Origin: Setomelanomma holmii | Taxonomy: Eukaryota; Ascomycota; Dothideomycetes; Pleosporales; Phaeosphaeriaceae | NCBI GenBank assembly: GCA_010015745.1 | Contig: ML978171.1 | Location: forward strand, 62,001 to 126,000 | DNA: 64,000 nucleotides | Direction: 5' to 3' | In this document: piece by piece, positions 22,072-34,647 of the stretch | Layout of the letters: each line of letters opens with the position of its first letter | How positions within the stretch are numbered: the stretch's first letter is position 1 | Made by a program: the position numbers and the translations under genes | The notes under the pieces: model-generated | What the model was told of the DNA's origin: nothing | Seen by the model: the letters and a program-made list of their open reading frames with translations, nothing else | The model's database searches: none

Positions 22072-22414
22072 GTGTTGTGGTGAGATGGATAGGGACAGTG
22101 TATATGGACCCAGTACAAGAGGAATGGTGTGTGTGAGATTGGACAGATCGTGAGAAGAGCGAAAAACAGGCAGACGTCTAGGACGGGGTCGGTGAGGATT
22201 GGACAGGTCTGAGCATGGACGTTTTCAGAGACACAAGACCACATGCAATGGATGCCGCATCCAGTTGATGAAGGAAGAACTGTGGCCAACGTTGGGGAAG
22301 CATATTCGTCCGACGTTCTGGATCGTATGTTCATGTATGTACGTTAGTCATGAGCTTTATGCAACCTGATCTTAAAGCTCGCCGAGGCAGACGGGACAGT
22401 GACCAGAGAGAGTT
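22072..22414. other. Convergent intergenic region
   Basis: This lies between the Cys-containing protein and RPN13. Only 3' flanks are expected and nothing else is visible. Confidence 0.5.
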
Positions 22415-24012
22415 CTAGTCAGTCTCCATGCCATCGTCATCGTCATCATCCTCGTCGTCGTCGTCTTCGCCCTTTTCTACCGTCCTCTTGACACCCTCCA
22501 AAAATGCCTTGACCGCCTCTCCTCCACCAAGCGGCATCGCTCCGCCTCTCATGAAGCCACCGTGCTCGACGTCGATCCTCAACCCCTGCGCGACTGTGGG
22601 CAATGCGCCCGTCTTTAATGCCTCTGTCAGACTGCCTAGGGCAGCCCGCAATTGCGGCGCCCTTAATATCCGCTTTAGGACATCGATTTTCTCCGCAGGG
22701 TCCAGTGTCTGCATAGCCATACGAGCGGTCTCGGAGTTTGGGTCGATTTGGTCAACGTCCTCGACTTCGGCCTCGAGGAGAAATGGGGTCATAGGTAGTT
22801 GGGCACAAAGAGCATCGATGAGCTCCGGCGAGGCCTTTTCGATGGTCGGTATGGTGTGTGAGGGCCAGAGGAGATCCAGGAGCGTCGTGAAAGGTTCGGA
22901 AGTTTGCTGTGATGATCCACCTAGACCGCCGCCCTTGAGTGAGTCGACAAAGCCTTGCACGATGGCGGAAACATCGGTTGTCGGTGCAGCTCTGGCAGAT
23001 GATTAGCCTAAGATCCTCGTTGACGCGGTAAGGAAAGAAAGCAGCAAGAACGAGCGCCGTGGCAGGGCGAGCGGATGACGTGACATGGATGCATATTTTG
23101 TTTAATGGTACAACGAGCAGTGGAGCTCTGGATGTCTTTCCCGAACGCCTGACCGTGACAAGAACTCCTGTAAGTGTTTTATGGTAGTTTCGCCAATGTC
23201 TTCAACGGCCGCTCGAACCTTCGCCGAAATGTCGACCGCGCCACGACACCGTTTGTATAACAAATGGACAGGACCTACGCTCGGCCGCCATCAGCACCTC
23301 CTTCTCGAGACTCTGAGCCTTCTTCTCTGATATCACCTCCTGTTGCACCAGCTCCCGCACCTCCGGTGCTACCGTGGCGGTTTCGGCTTGATGAGTGGTC
23401 CGCGCCTTCCACGTCTTCCATTGTCTCGTCGTCGTCGCCAGCGGTCGGGTTCTCGACAGCAGCCAGCTCGGCGTGTACGTCAATTTCCTCGCCGTTGAGC
23501 AGTAGATCGACGATTTGACCAATCTTGAGGTCCCGCTCGCTGAACCAGCTTGCATCGCCGCGGGGGTGTTGCGACTTCGCTTGTAACCAGAAGAGATAGC
23601 GCTGAGAACTGGAGTTGAACTTGAGGACGAAAATTCGGCCGTCGGTGGGCGACTTGACGTTTTCAGAGTCTTCAACCGACTCTTTGCCTGTATATGGGAG
23701 GAAGGAGCCATCGCCTGGAATCATGATGAGATCGAGCTCGGACTCGTCGAGTGACTTGTTGCGTGGCCGCCAGCAGAAGTGAACGAATTCTGTACCATGT
23801 GAGTAAAGTCGAGCGTACATGTTCAGGTCAACAGACCATCTTCGCCTTGGTAGAGGTAGACAAAACCAGGTGTCCGGACAGGCCTGACTTTCTGGTTTGT
23901 GTCGCTCTCACGCTGTTTTGCGTTAGTTTTCCGCTGCGATATGAGTCGTTAGGTCACCTACAGTCAGCTCACACTGGCCCGCCTTGAAAGTTATTAGCGG
24001 TTGGATCGACAT
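22415..24012 (-). CDS. RPN13: Proteasome ubiquitin receptor RPN13 (ADRM1)
   Basis: Four exons (23962-24012, 23837-23912, 23279-23789, 22415-22991) give 404 aa. The N-terminal Pru domain covers about residues 1-125: LITFKAGQCEL, PGFVYLYQGEDEFVHFCWRPR, DGRIFVLKF, and a tryptophan-rich region ending FWLQ. It binds Rpn2 and ubiquitin. A Gly/Ser/acidic linker leads to a C-terminal helical domain of the DEUBAD type that binds the deubiquitinase UCH37 in other organisms. The protein ends in a long Asp/Glu run. The third intron (22992-23278, about 287 bp) is far longer than the others here. The acceptor chosen keeps the frame into VSAIVQGFVDSLKGG. Confidence 0.88.
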
Positions 24013-24235
24013 GTTGTATGGTGTGTTGTGATGTGTGTTGGTGAGTTGCCTGCTTGCTAGCTTGAGGTGATGCACCGCACCGCGAGCGGAATACCAGGGA
24101 CGCGCTATCGACTTGGCGAGCAGGGATTAGAGCGGCCTTCGGAAAAACCTTAGAGCGCGCACGATGCGCAAGCGAAATAGGTGCCGCAGATACACCATCG
24201 AACTCCAGGATTATCGACAATAACCACAATTCGAA

Positions 24236-25006
24236 ATGGCGAAGGAAGAACAACCCCAGAAGGCGAGCAAGTACTATCCGGCTGAGGACGTTGCTGTCCC
24301 CAAGAAGGTACGTTCGCATTTGCGCCAATCTGCCACTGCACAGAGAAGAGGAGGAATAGGCATGATGCAACAAGCATTCACAACACCTCTACCGTGCAAA
24401 TGCGTCGACGACGACGACGCAGTGGGAGAATCATATTCGTCGGAGCTGTGCTAACTGCGATCCAAGGCTCGCAAGTCTGTCCGCCCGGCAAAGCCCCGTG
24501 CATCGCTGCAACCCGGTACCGTCGTTATCCTCCTCGCTGGTCGTTTCCGCGGCAAGCGTGTCGTTCTCCTCAAGCACCTTACCCAGGGTGTTCTCCTCGT
24601 CACCGGTCCTTTCAAAGTCAATGGCGTTCCTCTGCGAAGGGTAAACGCCCGATATGTTATTGCGACCTCGACCAAGGTTGACCTGAAGGGTGTTGACTCC
24701 AAGGTCTTGGACAAGGTCAGCGAGGATGGTTACTTCATCAAGGACAAGGCCACCCACAAGCCTGGTGAGGACTCGTTCTTCAAGCAGGGCGAGAAGCCAG
24801 AGGTACGCTCGGTCATCTCTACCAACTAAGCACAACACTAATGCGTCCGACAGAAGAAGGAGACCTCAAAGGACCGCATTGAGGACCAGAAGGCTGTTGA
24901 CAAGGCTCTCCTAGCCACCATCAAGAAGGAGGCTCATCTCATCGACTACCTCGGTGCCAGCTTCAGCCTACGCAGCTCCGACCGACCGCACCAGATGGTC
25001 TTCTAA
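24236..25006 (+). CDS. RPL6: 60S ribosomal protein eL6 (L6)
   Basis: Exons 24236-24307, 24467-24802 and 24854-25006 give 186 aa. The core [20 protein letters not shown], then [20 protein letters not shown] and the end DRPHQMVF are diagnostic of eL6, a large-subunit protein near the polypeptide exit side of the 60S. The first intron is 159 bp, long for this window, with a GCTAACTGCG branch point. Long first introns are common in fungal ribosomal protein genes and may serve regulation. The gene is divergent from RPN13, with about 220 bp between starts. Confidence 0.96.
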
Positions 25007-25602
25007 GCGATGGATCACAACGGACATTTGGCGTTCAGTGCTTGGGATGAAAGATGACTTCGGCATACTGAGCCGCAACAGCGAGGCATAACCGCGTCGG
25101 CAAGGCAGCCAATTTTTTCTTCACAGAGGGTGCCGATTTGCATTTACTATAAGACTTGTAACGAGCAAGCGAATCCGAAACGGTCCGAAAGTGAATATTT
25201 GGTCCTCGCTTGCGTGATGTCAATATTGGGCGTTCAATGGTTTAATGGTGGCATGGAGTACTGATGAGCGAATAGAGTCACACTTTAGACCGTCAACTGC
25301 GCGATCGACCCTTCGAATGATACGAGCTCGCGTCTCATATGCTGTGCATTCTGGCACATTACTCAAGTCGAATTTATGGTATCGCGACCTCTATCAAAAC
25401 GCCGGCAACACCGCTCACGACAGCATCGTCTGACCAACGAGCAATAGCAGAATATTGCGATCTCAGACTCGGCCCTTGATGAATCATGACCCATCCCGAG
25501 CGCTTCGATCGAATAACACCCAACGCATCCGGCCGTATTCCGCGTCGGCCCTTGACACTTAGACAAGACTACCGAACCTCAATCGAGGTCCCGCTTTGTA
25601 GC
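25007..25602. other. Convergent intergenic region
   Basis: About 0.6 kb lies between eL6 and the desaturase-like gene. Short open frames on both strands show no protein-like content. Confidence 0.5.
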
Positions 25603-26691
25603 TTACTTACTCCTCCGGCCTTTGCCAGCCTTCGCCTTCAGCTTGCCAGCCAAACCATTGGCCGCATCTCCAGCTCCATCAAGTGCCCTACCCGCCTTCT
25701 CCTCCACATGATGCTTCTCCATTTCCGCTTTCAGATCTTCCACGACGTCGTTCCCGATGGTTGTATCGTGGACCCAATCCAGCACTCCCAATTGGCCAAA
25801 GTTTCCGTCTCCATCTGATATCATGTGGAGATCAGTCCTCCTGGCCATTCCTCTAAGCATAATCGTTGATGGTAGAATATTGTATCCCGAGTATACGAAA
25901 GTCTCTTCCAAGCTGAAGAAGGCAATCAGGACCAGGTACGTGAGGATGTGCATCCGCATGGCAATGGCAGGCAGATATAATGGAAGGAAGCGGTGCAAAA
26001 GATGGCATACAGGGTGATCGTAGTTGGCCACGAAAGAATAAGGCACCTTGACGCTGTGATGCCAGCTTTGATGCAGATCTGCCAAGCGTCCACCGCTGGG
26101 CGAGTGAAGCAGGTGCGTATGGACATAGTATTGGATTGTCTGTAACTGTTAGTCACATGAAGTCAGACAAGGAACCAAGCAACTTACATTCCGCGTCAAC
26201 AATCCCAGCACAGCATGTTTAATCATCGTCCACGGATACGGCAAATGATTCAGCGTCCACTTGCTCCCCTTAATCTGCAACAAACTCCTCATCCTAAACA
26301 CATCCGTAACCAAGAACTCAATCCCAGCCTGCATTCCCACTGTAAGAAGTACATTCGCAACACTCCACCCGACAACCCTCCACATCTTCCTCTTGCCTCC
26401 ACTTTGCAGCGATGCGATCCCCAACTGTCCTTGGCTCTTGACTTCGACAGCTAGACTGGGGACGAGGTTGTCGAATATGAGGAATGCTAGGGATGGAAGG
26501 ATATACAGGACAGTCCGGATGGCGAGAGGTGCAAAAGCTTCCAGCTGCAACGGGGAGTAGGATGCGGCGATGGTCATCCATGCGAAGCCTAGGACGGCGA
26601 GGTTGATGCTTGTCGAGTAGCCGCCGAGCATAGGGATGGCGATGAGAGAGGCGATTGGAGTGAAGGTGGCGAGGAGGGCGGAGAGGGACAT
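25603..26691 (-). CDS. Fatty acid hydroxylase/sterol desaturase superfamily membrane protein
   Basis: Two exons (26188-26691, 25603-26139) give 346 aa. Several hydrophobic segments occupy the first 110 residues. The three histidine clusters of the non-haem di-iron family follow: HTHLLH, HQSWHH and a later H-x3-HLLHR region. The C-terminal helix ends in a Lys-rich tail (KLKAKAGKGRRSK), possibly an ER retrieval or topology signal. Family members are ER enzymes that hydroxylate or desaturate lipids. The exact substrate is not deducible, and the sequence does not clearly match ERG3, ERG25 or SUR2. An in-frame ATG six codons upstream is possible. Confidence 0.72.
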
Positions 26692-28343
26692 TTTGGTTGA
26701 GTTCCTCACTATTCGCGCACTAGGTATAGGACGTTGATGGATAAGAAGTGAGAAATAGGACTTGAGAAATGATGTGCATTGTCATGTGGGGACTCTAGAT
26801 TCGTGATGGGCAGCATATTGGTGTTGATGTTCACTGCCTTGAGCGATGACGTAGGGGCGATGCCAACTTCCTGGACCCATGCTGGTGGGCGTTCACGCGA
26901 GTTTGCTGACTGCTTGCGTCTGGGACCTTATGCGAACTATCCGTGCCACACTTGCAGATGCGTGAGCATACAAGACTCACCTGTGCGGAAAGATAGGCGA
27001 TGCGTTGAATTGCCGCGCATGCATACGCATTTCTAGCATCGTTGTCATTGGTACGGTCGTTTTCGATCGTCGAGACTTGGAGGTACCCCTAATAGGTAGT
27101 TCACATAAGGCATCAGACCTGATTCGTTTGTTGACAATATTGAAGCTTCATGCTTCTATCCAATCTCATAAATTCTCCGAAACATCCCACATTATCCTGG
27201 CCACTCACTTGCTAGGATTCCCCGCTGACCTGTACATACAACGTGGGGCTGCTGTCTGGCCACAACGGATGGAGAGTAGACGCGTCTCCCTGGTATACGA
27301 CTTCGAAGAGATGATAACAAGACATTTGGAACAACGACGCAAATCCGATCTGCTGATTGCTTGCTCCCGGTCGTAGAATCATAAGTGAGCAAAGATGGCT
27401 CTTCAATTAGTGCCAATTCCAGGTCATGCCAGAAGAGCATTATATCTAGACTTGAGTAGTGAAATGTTTCAGACGTACGGAAACAGAAGATCTGACATGC
27501 AAGATGATGAGCGCAACCCTGTAAGCCGCGCGCGATTTTCATGTCCCGGAGCGTGGTTCAAGCAATTTATGTGCTGCTCCACTTCAGAATGTTCCGATCA
27601 TCTCAGTGTGTACTTGGTCTGAAGAGCCAGGAAAACACCTGAACAGCTGTCGCTTAACGTGGGTATGGGTCCCATGAGCATGTAGACAAATTCTCCGAAG
27701 AGGTCCAAGCAACAGTTCAGGATAAAGTTGACATGTGGTTCAGCAGGATGCCTTTGGGTGCGCATTGTTCAGCCCCCGCACGAGTCGCGATAGAATTTAC
27801 AATGTGCGATGTGACAGGGGCTTTTCAACCATCGTGCATGTCCAGCCAACGAGCAACTTGAAGAGAAAGACTAAATCAACAGAATGCTCTCGAAAATCAG
27901 CTGCACGTAAGCTTTGGATGCCAGAAGCGAACCCGAACGAGTTCCTTCAGGATTCGTGGGGAGCTTCAGAACTGCTGCAGGCAAGGGTCCAGCTCGGCAA
28001 CGCGAAATGGCACGTGCGGCGGCGGGCGATCCATCCCTGACGAGCTGCAGTGGGCACCAGGAGGTGGATGGGACTCGTCCGTAAGTGGTCAGCACGATCA
28101 GCTAATTTAACATGCTCAAGCCTCTTCTCCCAACTGCTCCCACCTAGCTGCATGCCTGATACTTTGTTGGCGTCTCTGCTTGACACCGGACATGTGTATG
28201 CACGTCTCCGGAGTTCACAGCCTGCAGCACCTCGCACATGCCACCAATATGCACTGCTGATCGTGTAATTCACCTCCCGTTGCTGCATCAGTGACATAGT
28301 CCTGCAGTAGTCCTGCGCTGCACGAACCTGTACGACCGGCAGA
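26692..28343. other. Long divergent intergenic region, no gene supported
   Basis: About 1.65 kb lies between two divergent starts. Open frames such as 27005-27376 (plus) and 27192-27542 (minus) overlap each other and lack recognisable motifs. It probably holds two promoters and perhaps a non-coding transcript. Nothing specific can be supported. Confidence 0.5.
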
Positions 28344-31300
28344 ATGAGTTTCCAGACGCCAGACAATCCAGTGCCTGCCTCAGCCCAAGCGGCGCCGAAC
28401 CATGGTTCCATAGCGCGACGACCGGCGCTGCCAACCGGCAAAACATCTGAAAGTCGCCAGAAGCGCACGCCGAAACCGAACCAGATCACAACACAGGCGG
28501 CGTCGCCGGCTGTCATCTCGTCGCTCATCGACCAGCTGTCCGCCATATCAATACCCGCGCATGACCATTTCGAGAACCTCCTCGCCGGCTACAACAACGG
28601 CCTCTCCGCATCAGCGCACACGAGCATACACACGCTATCTGGGAGGAACTCGCTGGCAGGACATGATGGGAGCTCAATTGAACCCTCTGCCTACAACAAC
28701 TCGATAAGGGATCTGAACGACATATATCCAGACGACGCGTGCGAAGCGCCTGTCATCCGAACCGCCAAGCCACCGTCGGGCTTCTCCCCTCTCACAGCAC
28801 CTAAGAAGCACGGCAAGCCGCACTCGCTGAGCAGCTACATCGGGCGCAACAGCGGCAGCTCAGCCTCGCTGCACTCTACACACTCGAACCCCTCCGTCGC
28901 CAGCTTTGGCAACATCAGCATTGAGGCTGCACCGCAGCCCTCGGGTGGTAGCGAACGGTCGTCGGTCGAGAGCAAGAGGAGCGCAAAGGGCCATAGGAGT
29001 CTGATGTACATGGGCTCGCGTGAGCGCCTACGACTGAAAGAAACGGAGCGCAAGCGACACACTACACACAGCTTAGAAGACATCGCCATGCGCGACTCAC
29101 CACGGAAGAATAGCGTGCCTGTTTTCTCCTACGAGGATACCATCAAGGAAGAGCCAACATCCAGGGAGGAGAACAGACCATTCCAAGGCGAATCTTCTAG
29201 ATTTGTGCAGCGGTATCCAGAGCGAAGCGGCAGTCCTCGTCGCCTTCGAATCAATCTGGTCGACGGTTCCAACCGCGAGAGTCCTTCTGACCAAGGTCTT
29301 ATCCCTGAGCGTGGTTCATCCCTGAAGCATACAGGAAGCCCTCCGAGGAAAAGCAAGAAGCATCGCACGAGTACATCCAGTCGCATGGAGCCCCACAAAG
29401 CCGAAGCAGCTGCGGAGGAAGACGTGAACAAGCATGACTCGAAAATGGACGACGAGGCGGTAATGAAAGAAAAGATATTGCACGAGCTGGAACAAGAAGA
29501 AAATGAGGTTGCGCAAAGAATTCGCGAGTTAAGAGAACAGAAGTTGCGGAGGGACAAATTAGCCGGGAAGCAGCCAGTGGACATCGTCGATGCAGGGGCA
29601 ACTCCTCCCAGCATGCCTCATGTTTCAGTAATTCCGAGCCCTGAACTTTCCCCCACTTCAACTGTGTCAAGCGCGTCAGAAAGGCGTGTGCAGGATTCCA
29701 CCAAAGCGCACAAAGTGCTTGGGATTACCGGGGATGTGCCAGCATTGGAGAGGCCAGTAGAGCGGACAGCCGAGAAAGTTGAGGTTCGAGAACCCGAAAC
29801 CGAGCCCATGGTAGTCCCTCAGACACGAGCTTTGCGCCACTCAAGACACAGGAGTTTGACGGTGAACGACGGCGACGATCTTACCCCGTTTCCCATCAAT
29901 TACGCGGTTGCCATGCAGAGAATGGAAGAACTTTCACCACCAACACCAACCTTTCCACCGCCGCGCTCAAAGTCTCCTCCGCCTCCCAGCATCAGTGTCG
30001 CATCGAGCAGAGAGACAGGATCTAGTGTGACCTCACCTAGGCGCTCGAGTTCTGCGGCTGTCGGAGGACGATCTGCCGTAGCACGCAAAGCCACGGCTTC
30101 ATCAATCATGGGAACCACTAAGGGACACAAGCATTCTTCGAGTGTGACTGACAGCGCCGTCAGCTTGAAGCCTGTTCCTTTCCGATCGGCCAGCGAAGAG
30201 ATCAACACACGACACCAGTCAATGATTGTCCCATCGCCAGCTTCAAATAGTCTTGCGCTCCAGCGCCGCCGCACGTTGACGAAGAAGAGATGGTCGCATC
30301 CCGATTTGCCGGCAGAGGCTGAAAAGGCGCACAATGACAAGGTCGATAAGGCGGAAGCGGCTGTCACAGAAGCTAGAGCAGTTCAAAAGCCTCCACACCC
30401 AGTCATAGAGGAACGTCCGGCAAGCATGGACTCAATCGACCTCGAAGTCGATGGCTACCTGAACTCATCGCGCTTGTCACAAAAGATCCGACATCCTCAA
30501 ACGGGCAGGATAATATCGTTCTCCGAAGTCGGCGATCCCACCGGCTTTGCTGTCTTCGTTTGCGTGGGAATGGGATTGACCAGATATGTCATGGCATTCT
30601 ACGACCAACTAGCGGCAACACTGAAGCTTCGATTGATAACGCCAGATCGACCAGGTATTGGAGGCAGCCAGGCCGACCCCAACGGCACGCCACTCAGCTG
30701 GCCTGGTAAGTGGGAAAGCAATTTTCGTCCATGTCAATCAGCTGACAACCTTCAGATGATGTACTCGTGATCTGTCAAGCCTTGAAGATTACCAAGTTTT
30801 CAATGCTGGCACACTCAGCAGGTGCAGTCTACGCCCTTGCGACCTCGTTACGAATGCCGCAGCATATCCGTGGACGAGTGCATCTGCTTGCTCCCTGGAT
30901 ACCACCTTCCCAGATGGCACCCATAGGCGTCAGTCAGGACTCTCCGCCCACGCAGCAGCTCCCTCGATCGCAACGCTTCCTTCGTGCTCTGCCTCCATCA
31001 TTACTTAAGGTCGCGAACTCGACCTTCTTGAGTGCTACAAGCGCCAGCCTGCAACGAACCGGGCCAAAGAACTCACCAAAAACACGGCGGAAGAGTATAC
31101 ACCCTCAGCCAGTATCCGCACCAGACCCGCGACCTTCACTCAAGGACCATCGTCGCGAATCCATGTTGTTGATGGACCAAGTCCTGCCAAATGCAAGCTC
31201 TCTGACTTTGTCTGCGACAAGTCCATCTGATCCGAACTACGAGAAGGAGCAGCGCATGAAGGAGGAGCTGACGAAAGCTGAACGCGAACGTCAACACGCT

Positions 31301-31720
31301 TTTGACGAGCGTCTCACCTTCGCGATCTGGGATCGTGCAACTACCAATGCGAACCCCGCCACCGATCTCATCGTCTGCCTGGAGACCAAGCAAACAATCG
31401 GATTTCGCTACGAGGATATAAACCGGCCTGTCGTCATCCATCACGGCAGCAAAGACTCGCGTGTACCAGTTGACAACGTGCGTTGGCTCGGCAAGCTAAT
31501 GCGCAAGTGCGAGGTGCGTATTCTTGAAGGTGAGCAGCATGGCCTCATGGCTAGCGCTCAAGTCATGGGCAATGTCCTAATGGAGATGGCGAGCGATTGG
31601 GAAGACTGGACTGCTGTTGTACAAGGCAAAGGCGACCACCGATCACTATCCAGGAAACGAACGGCAGAGCGATTACGAACGACGATCTCGCGAGACGACT
31701 TGAGACTGAGCACGCGTTGA
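28344..31720 (+). CDS. Large alpha/beta hydrolase-fold protein with long disordered N-terminus
   Basis: Two exons (28344-30705, 30756-31720) encode 1108 aa. Residues 1-700 are mostly low-complexity Ser/Pro/Arg-rich sequence with one Glu/Lys-rich coiled coil (MKEKILHELEQEENEVAQRI). The hydrolase part begins near SEVGDPTGFAVFVCVGMGL. It has DRPGIGGSQ, nucleophile elbow AHSAGAVYA (Ser about 808), an acid at HGSKDSRVP and a His at GEQHGLM, so the triad looks complete. A charged insertion of about 120 residues separates the nucleophile from the acid, a likely lid. The substrate is unknown. The N-terminal half looks regulatory, with many Ser-Pro and Arg-x-x-Ser sites. The intron has GTAAGT and CAG and restores PDDVLVICQAL. 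Confidence 0.82.
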
Positions 31721-32319
31721 ACAAATTTTCGAACGATTGCGGACGATTCTATTGATCGAAGCCACCGACTTTTTGGATGACAGGCGATTGAGCGAGCGAG
31801 CGAGCGTTGACGAATCTCTTAGAGTGAGCAAGCGAGCAGTGATTGACGATTTCCCAAGACCGAACGAGCGAATGAGCGACATACCCCCTTGACCTTTTCA
31901 ACACGGCATCTTTACATCTTTAATCCTCTTGTATTCTTGTTTAATCCCCTTGCTTCTTTTTTCTTTCCTTCCTACTATACCCCTGTTTCGGAGCGACGTA
32001 CATTTGAACGGCAGTTTTAAGCGGACTGGGCCATTGAGAGAGCGGCAAGAGAAAAGTAACCCGCGTGTTCCAGGCAGAAGGGGGCCTTATGTAGGAAGTG
32101 TTGCATTGGCCACCGGCTGAGTTTGTAGCCTGAATGTGTCTTGTATAGGGCTGTTAAGATCGCTTGTGATGCTAGACATGTGGAAGGATAAGAGAAGTCA
32201 TAATGAATCGTTGTCATTTCACCTCATTTTTGAATCTATGCACGAAAGCCTCGTATCGCCACCATCATTTCCAACGCCAGAAATTGCGCTTTTCCTCCAC
32301 CCTCGACCCTCCAAAACCA
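31721..32319. other. Convergent intergenic region with a GAGC tetranucleotide run
   Basis: This holds the 3' flanks of the hydrolase and mannosidase genes. A short GAGC-type tandem run lies at about 31788-31806. No gene is visible. Confidence 0.55.
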
Positions 32320-34010
32320 TCAAAGCACATACGCCTCCTTTCCCTCACCAAACAACAAATGCGGCTTCCTCCTCGCCAAATCCAGCACCGTCTGCGCAAA
32401 CACGGAATTCGCCCACGCAAACCAACTCCTGCTATACGTTCTTGCATAGTCCACATTCACGCTCTCATGTATCAGTCCATTCCTGCTCACATTCTTCACC
32501 GCACTCAGACACGTCATAATCTCAGCGTCATCATCGCTCGTCATGGCCTGCACAAGCACGCTCATGGGCCATGCGCTCGTCAAGCCGACGTGCGGACCGC
32601 CGATGCCGTTGAAGTCACCGCCGGTTAGGTAGTACGGATTGCCCGCGTTTTCGAGAATCATGCGGCGCGTGTTTTTGTAGATGGCGTTGCTGTTGTCTGT
32701 GAAGCCGAGGAGGGGGAGGGCGAGTAGAGACGGGAGATTGGCATCGTCCATAAGGATGTGTGAGCCGTAGCCGTCGACTTCGAAAGCAAAAACTTCGCCG
32801 TATTTCTTGTGTGTTACGACGCCGTGCTCCCAGACGCCCTTTTCGATGGTCTCACCCCATTTGTGCACGGTTTTGGCAATGTTCTTTTTGTCGGCTTTGA
32901 GTAGGATTTGCGCGGTGCGTTTTAGTTCGACGGATATCATGGCGTTGGCGGGGATGAAGAAGCCGAGGATGGTTGCATCGTCGCTGGGTCGGAAGGCACT
33001 ACGGATGAGTCCTGTACCGCTGGCGAGAGGGTTGCCGACGCCGCTGAGACCTAGGGTCTCTGTGCCGATGCTGGTCTGACGCTGGAATGTGTATGCATTG
33101 CCTTGGTAAGCACCCGTCTTTCCGTTGAAGGTTCCTTTGGACTGCTCAGTGAGCACACCGAGTAGGGTGTCCAAGGCCAAGAGCCACCGGCTGTTGAGAA
33201 ATTCCACGGATCCTGTGTGGTTATAAAATTGGTTCGACAGCGAAAGGAAGTGTGCGAGTGAGTCCAGCTCATACTTGCACTCGAATACAAACGATTGCTC
33301 GTATATTGGGTGTACATTATCGCCATCGCCCTGGAAGGTAGGGTCAAGACCACTGGGAGGAGGAGGCTGAAAGGCGTTGCAGTATGGTGAGCCAATCACA
33401 TACTCGGCCTGAGTGTTGATCGCCCCTAGAACGAGTTGGTGGATTTCCTTGTCCTTCTTAGCTAGCAATTGATACTGTGCTAGCTGGTTGGTAGAGTCTC
33501 GCAACCACTCAGCATTAATATCTCCAGTAACAATAAAGCTCTGTGGCCCTTTCCATGCAGCGCTATTCCAGCTCCTCTTAGCCGATTTGTGTTTCGCTGT
33601 GTCGTCCACATGCCATCGGACAGTTGTGTCCAGCGTGTTTGGGAATGCGTTTTCGAAGAGGCGTGCGAGGTCCTTGTCAACCAATCTCTCGTTCATCTGT
33701 TCAATGACCTTCTCGACGAGCGGCGATTCGAATGTCCGACAGTATTTCAAAGGCCTTTGGAACGGGAGCTCGAGTGGGCCCTTGCTGTAGGGTGGACTGT
33801 GTTGATTAGCACGGTGACTGGTCCTAGGAAAATGCGTACATACTGCTGTCGCGTGGCATAGTTCTTGTAATCTGGACATGCTGCTTTGTATTTCAGTGGA
33901 TCAATCGCAGCTCTTATCGGCTCCTGGTCCCCAGTATGATCGAGGCGCGAAGAAACATGAATCGAGAAGATCAAAGATGCGAGAATGCTGGACGATATTG
34001 ACGACTTCAT
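32320..34010 (-). CDS. Secreted GH125 exo-alpha-mannosidase
   Basis: Two exons (33844-34010, 32320-33796) give 547 aa. A signal peptide is likely at residues 1-21 (MKSSISSSILASLIFSIHVS). The body has the glycoside hydrolase 125 layout: FIVTGDINAEWLRDSTNQLA, FECKYELDSLAHFL, DDATILGFFIPANAM, DDANLPSLLALPLLG, GIGGPHVGLTSAWPMS and NGLIHESVN. GH125 enzymes are metal-independent inverting alpha-1,6-mannosidases. Fungal members are thought to trim N-glycan or cell-wall mannan outside the cell. The junction restores RQHPPYSKGPLELPFQRP. A second in-frame ATG five codons upstream (34025) would blunt the signal peptide start, so I prefer 34010. Confidence 0.92.
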
Positions 34011-34647
34011 GTTGACATGCACCATGTCTCCAAACTTTTCAGGAGAGCAGCTCGGGTAGAGACTTGAGGTAACTGCAGCTGAGGCTGGAGAACGTTGAAC
34101 GTAAGGATTGAGCGCAACACAACAGACGAGCGCTCAGCAAGGAAGGATCGGCATAACTCTGTGGGATACAATCAGCACGCCACGCGAAACTATACACGGT
34201 CGTTCGATGAGTCCAAAACGACACCCAAATGAGTTAAGGACAAAGTAAGGACGCCGTCGCAAGGTGGCTTTCACCCATATGAAGATCCTCGCAGCCCCGC
34301 CAATAGGCGTGCATTGAGGTTGAAGGGGCCGTGCGCAACCTTGAGCGCTCTTTCTACCTTTGCGGAGAGTTCGCGAATCCTACTCTCCTCATAGTAGCAC
34401 CACAATGATGCACACTTCTATTCAATGGACTAGCTAACATATGCAGTACATCACGTACAGACTCACAGCACCAGACCATACTTCGCCGCTACCAGAACAC
34501 CGTCACATTACCACGACATTCACTTAACACATCACACTTGGCCACCTACACGTGCATCTTCCAGGATCTTGTCACCGCAGCTTTGGCACAGTCCAAAGCG
34601 GACTGCTACTTTGTATTCCTCACGCTCACGATCTGGCCGCCCTCAAT
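34011..34647. other. Divergent intergenic region, GH125/CLP1
   Basis: About 0.64 kb between divergent starts. It presumably holds two promoters. No element is recognised. Confidence 0.5.

Noticed and set aside
27005..27542. Two overlapping open frames in the 1.65-kb divergent region
   Set aside because: They are on opposite strands over the same bases, and neither has recognisable content.
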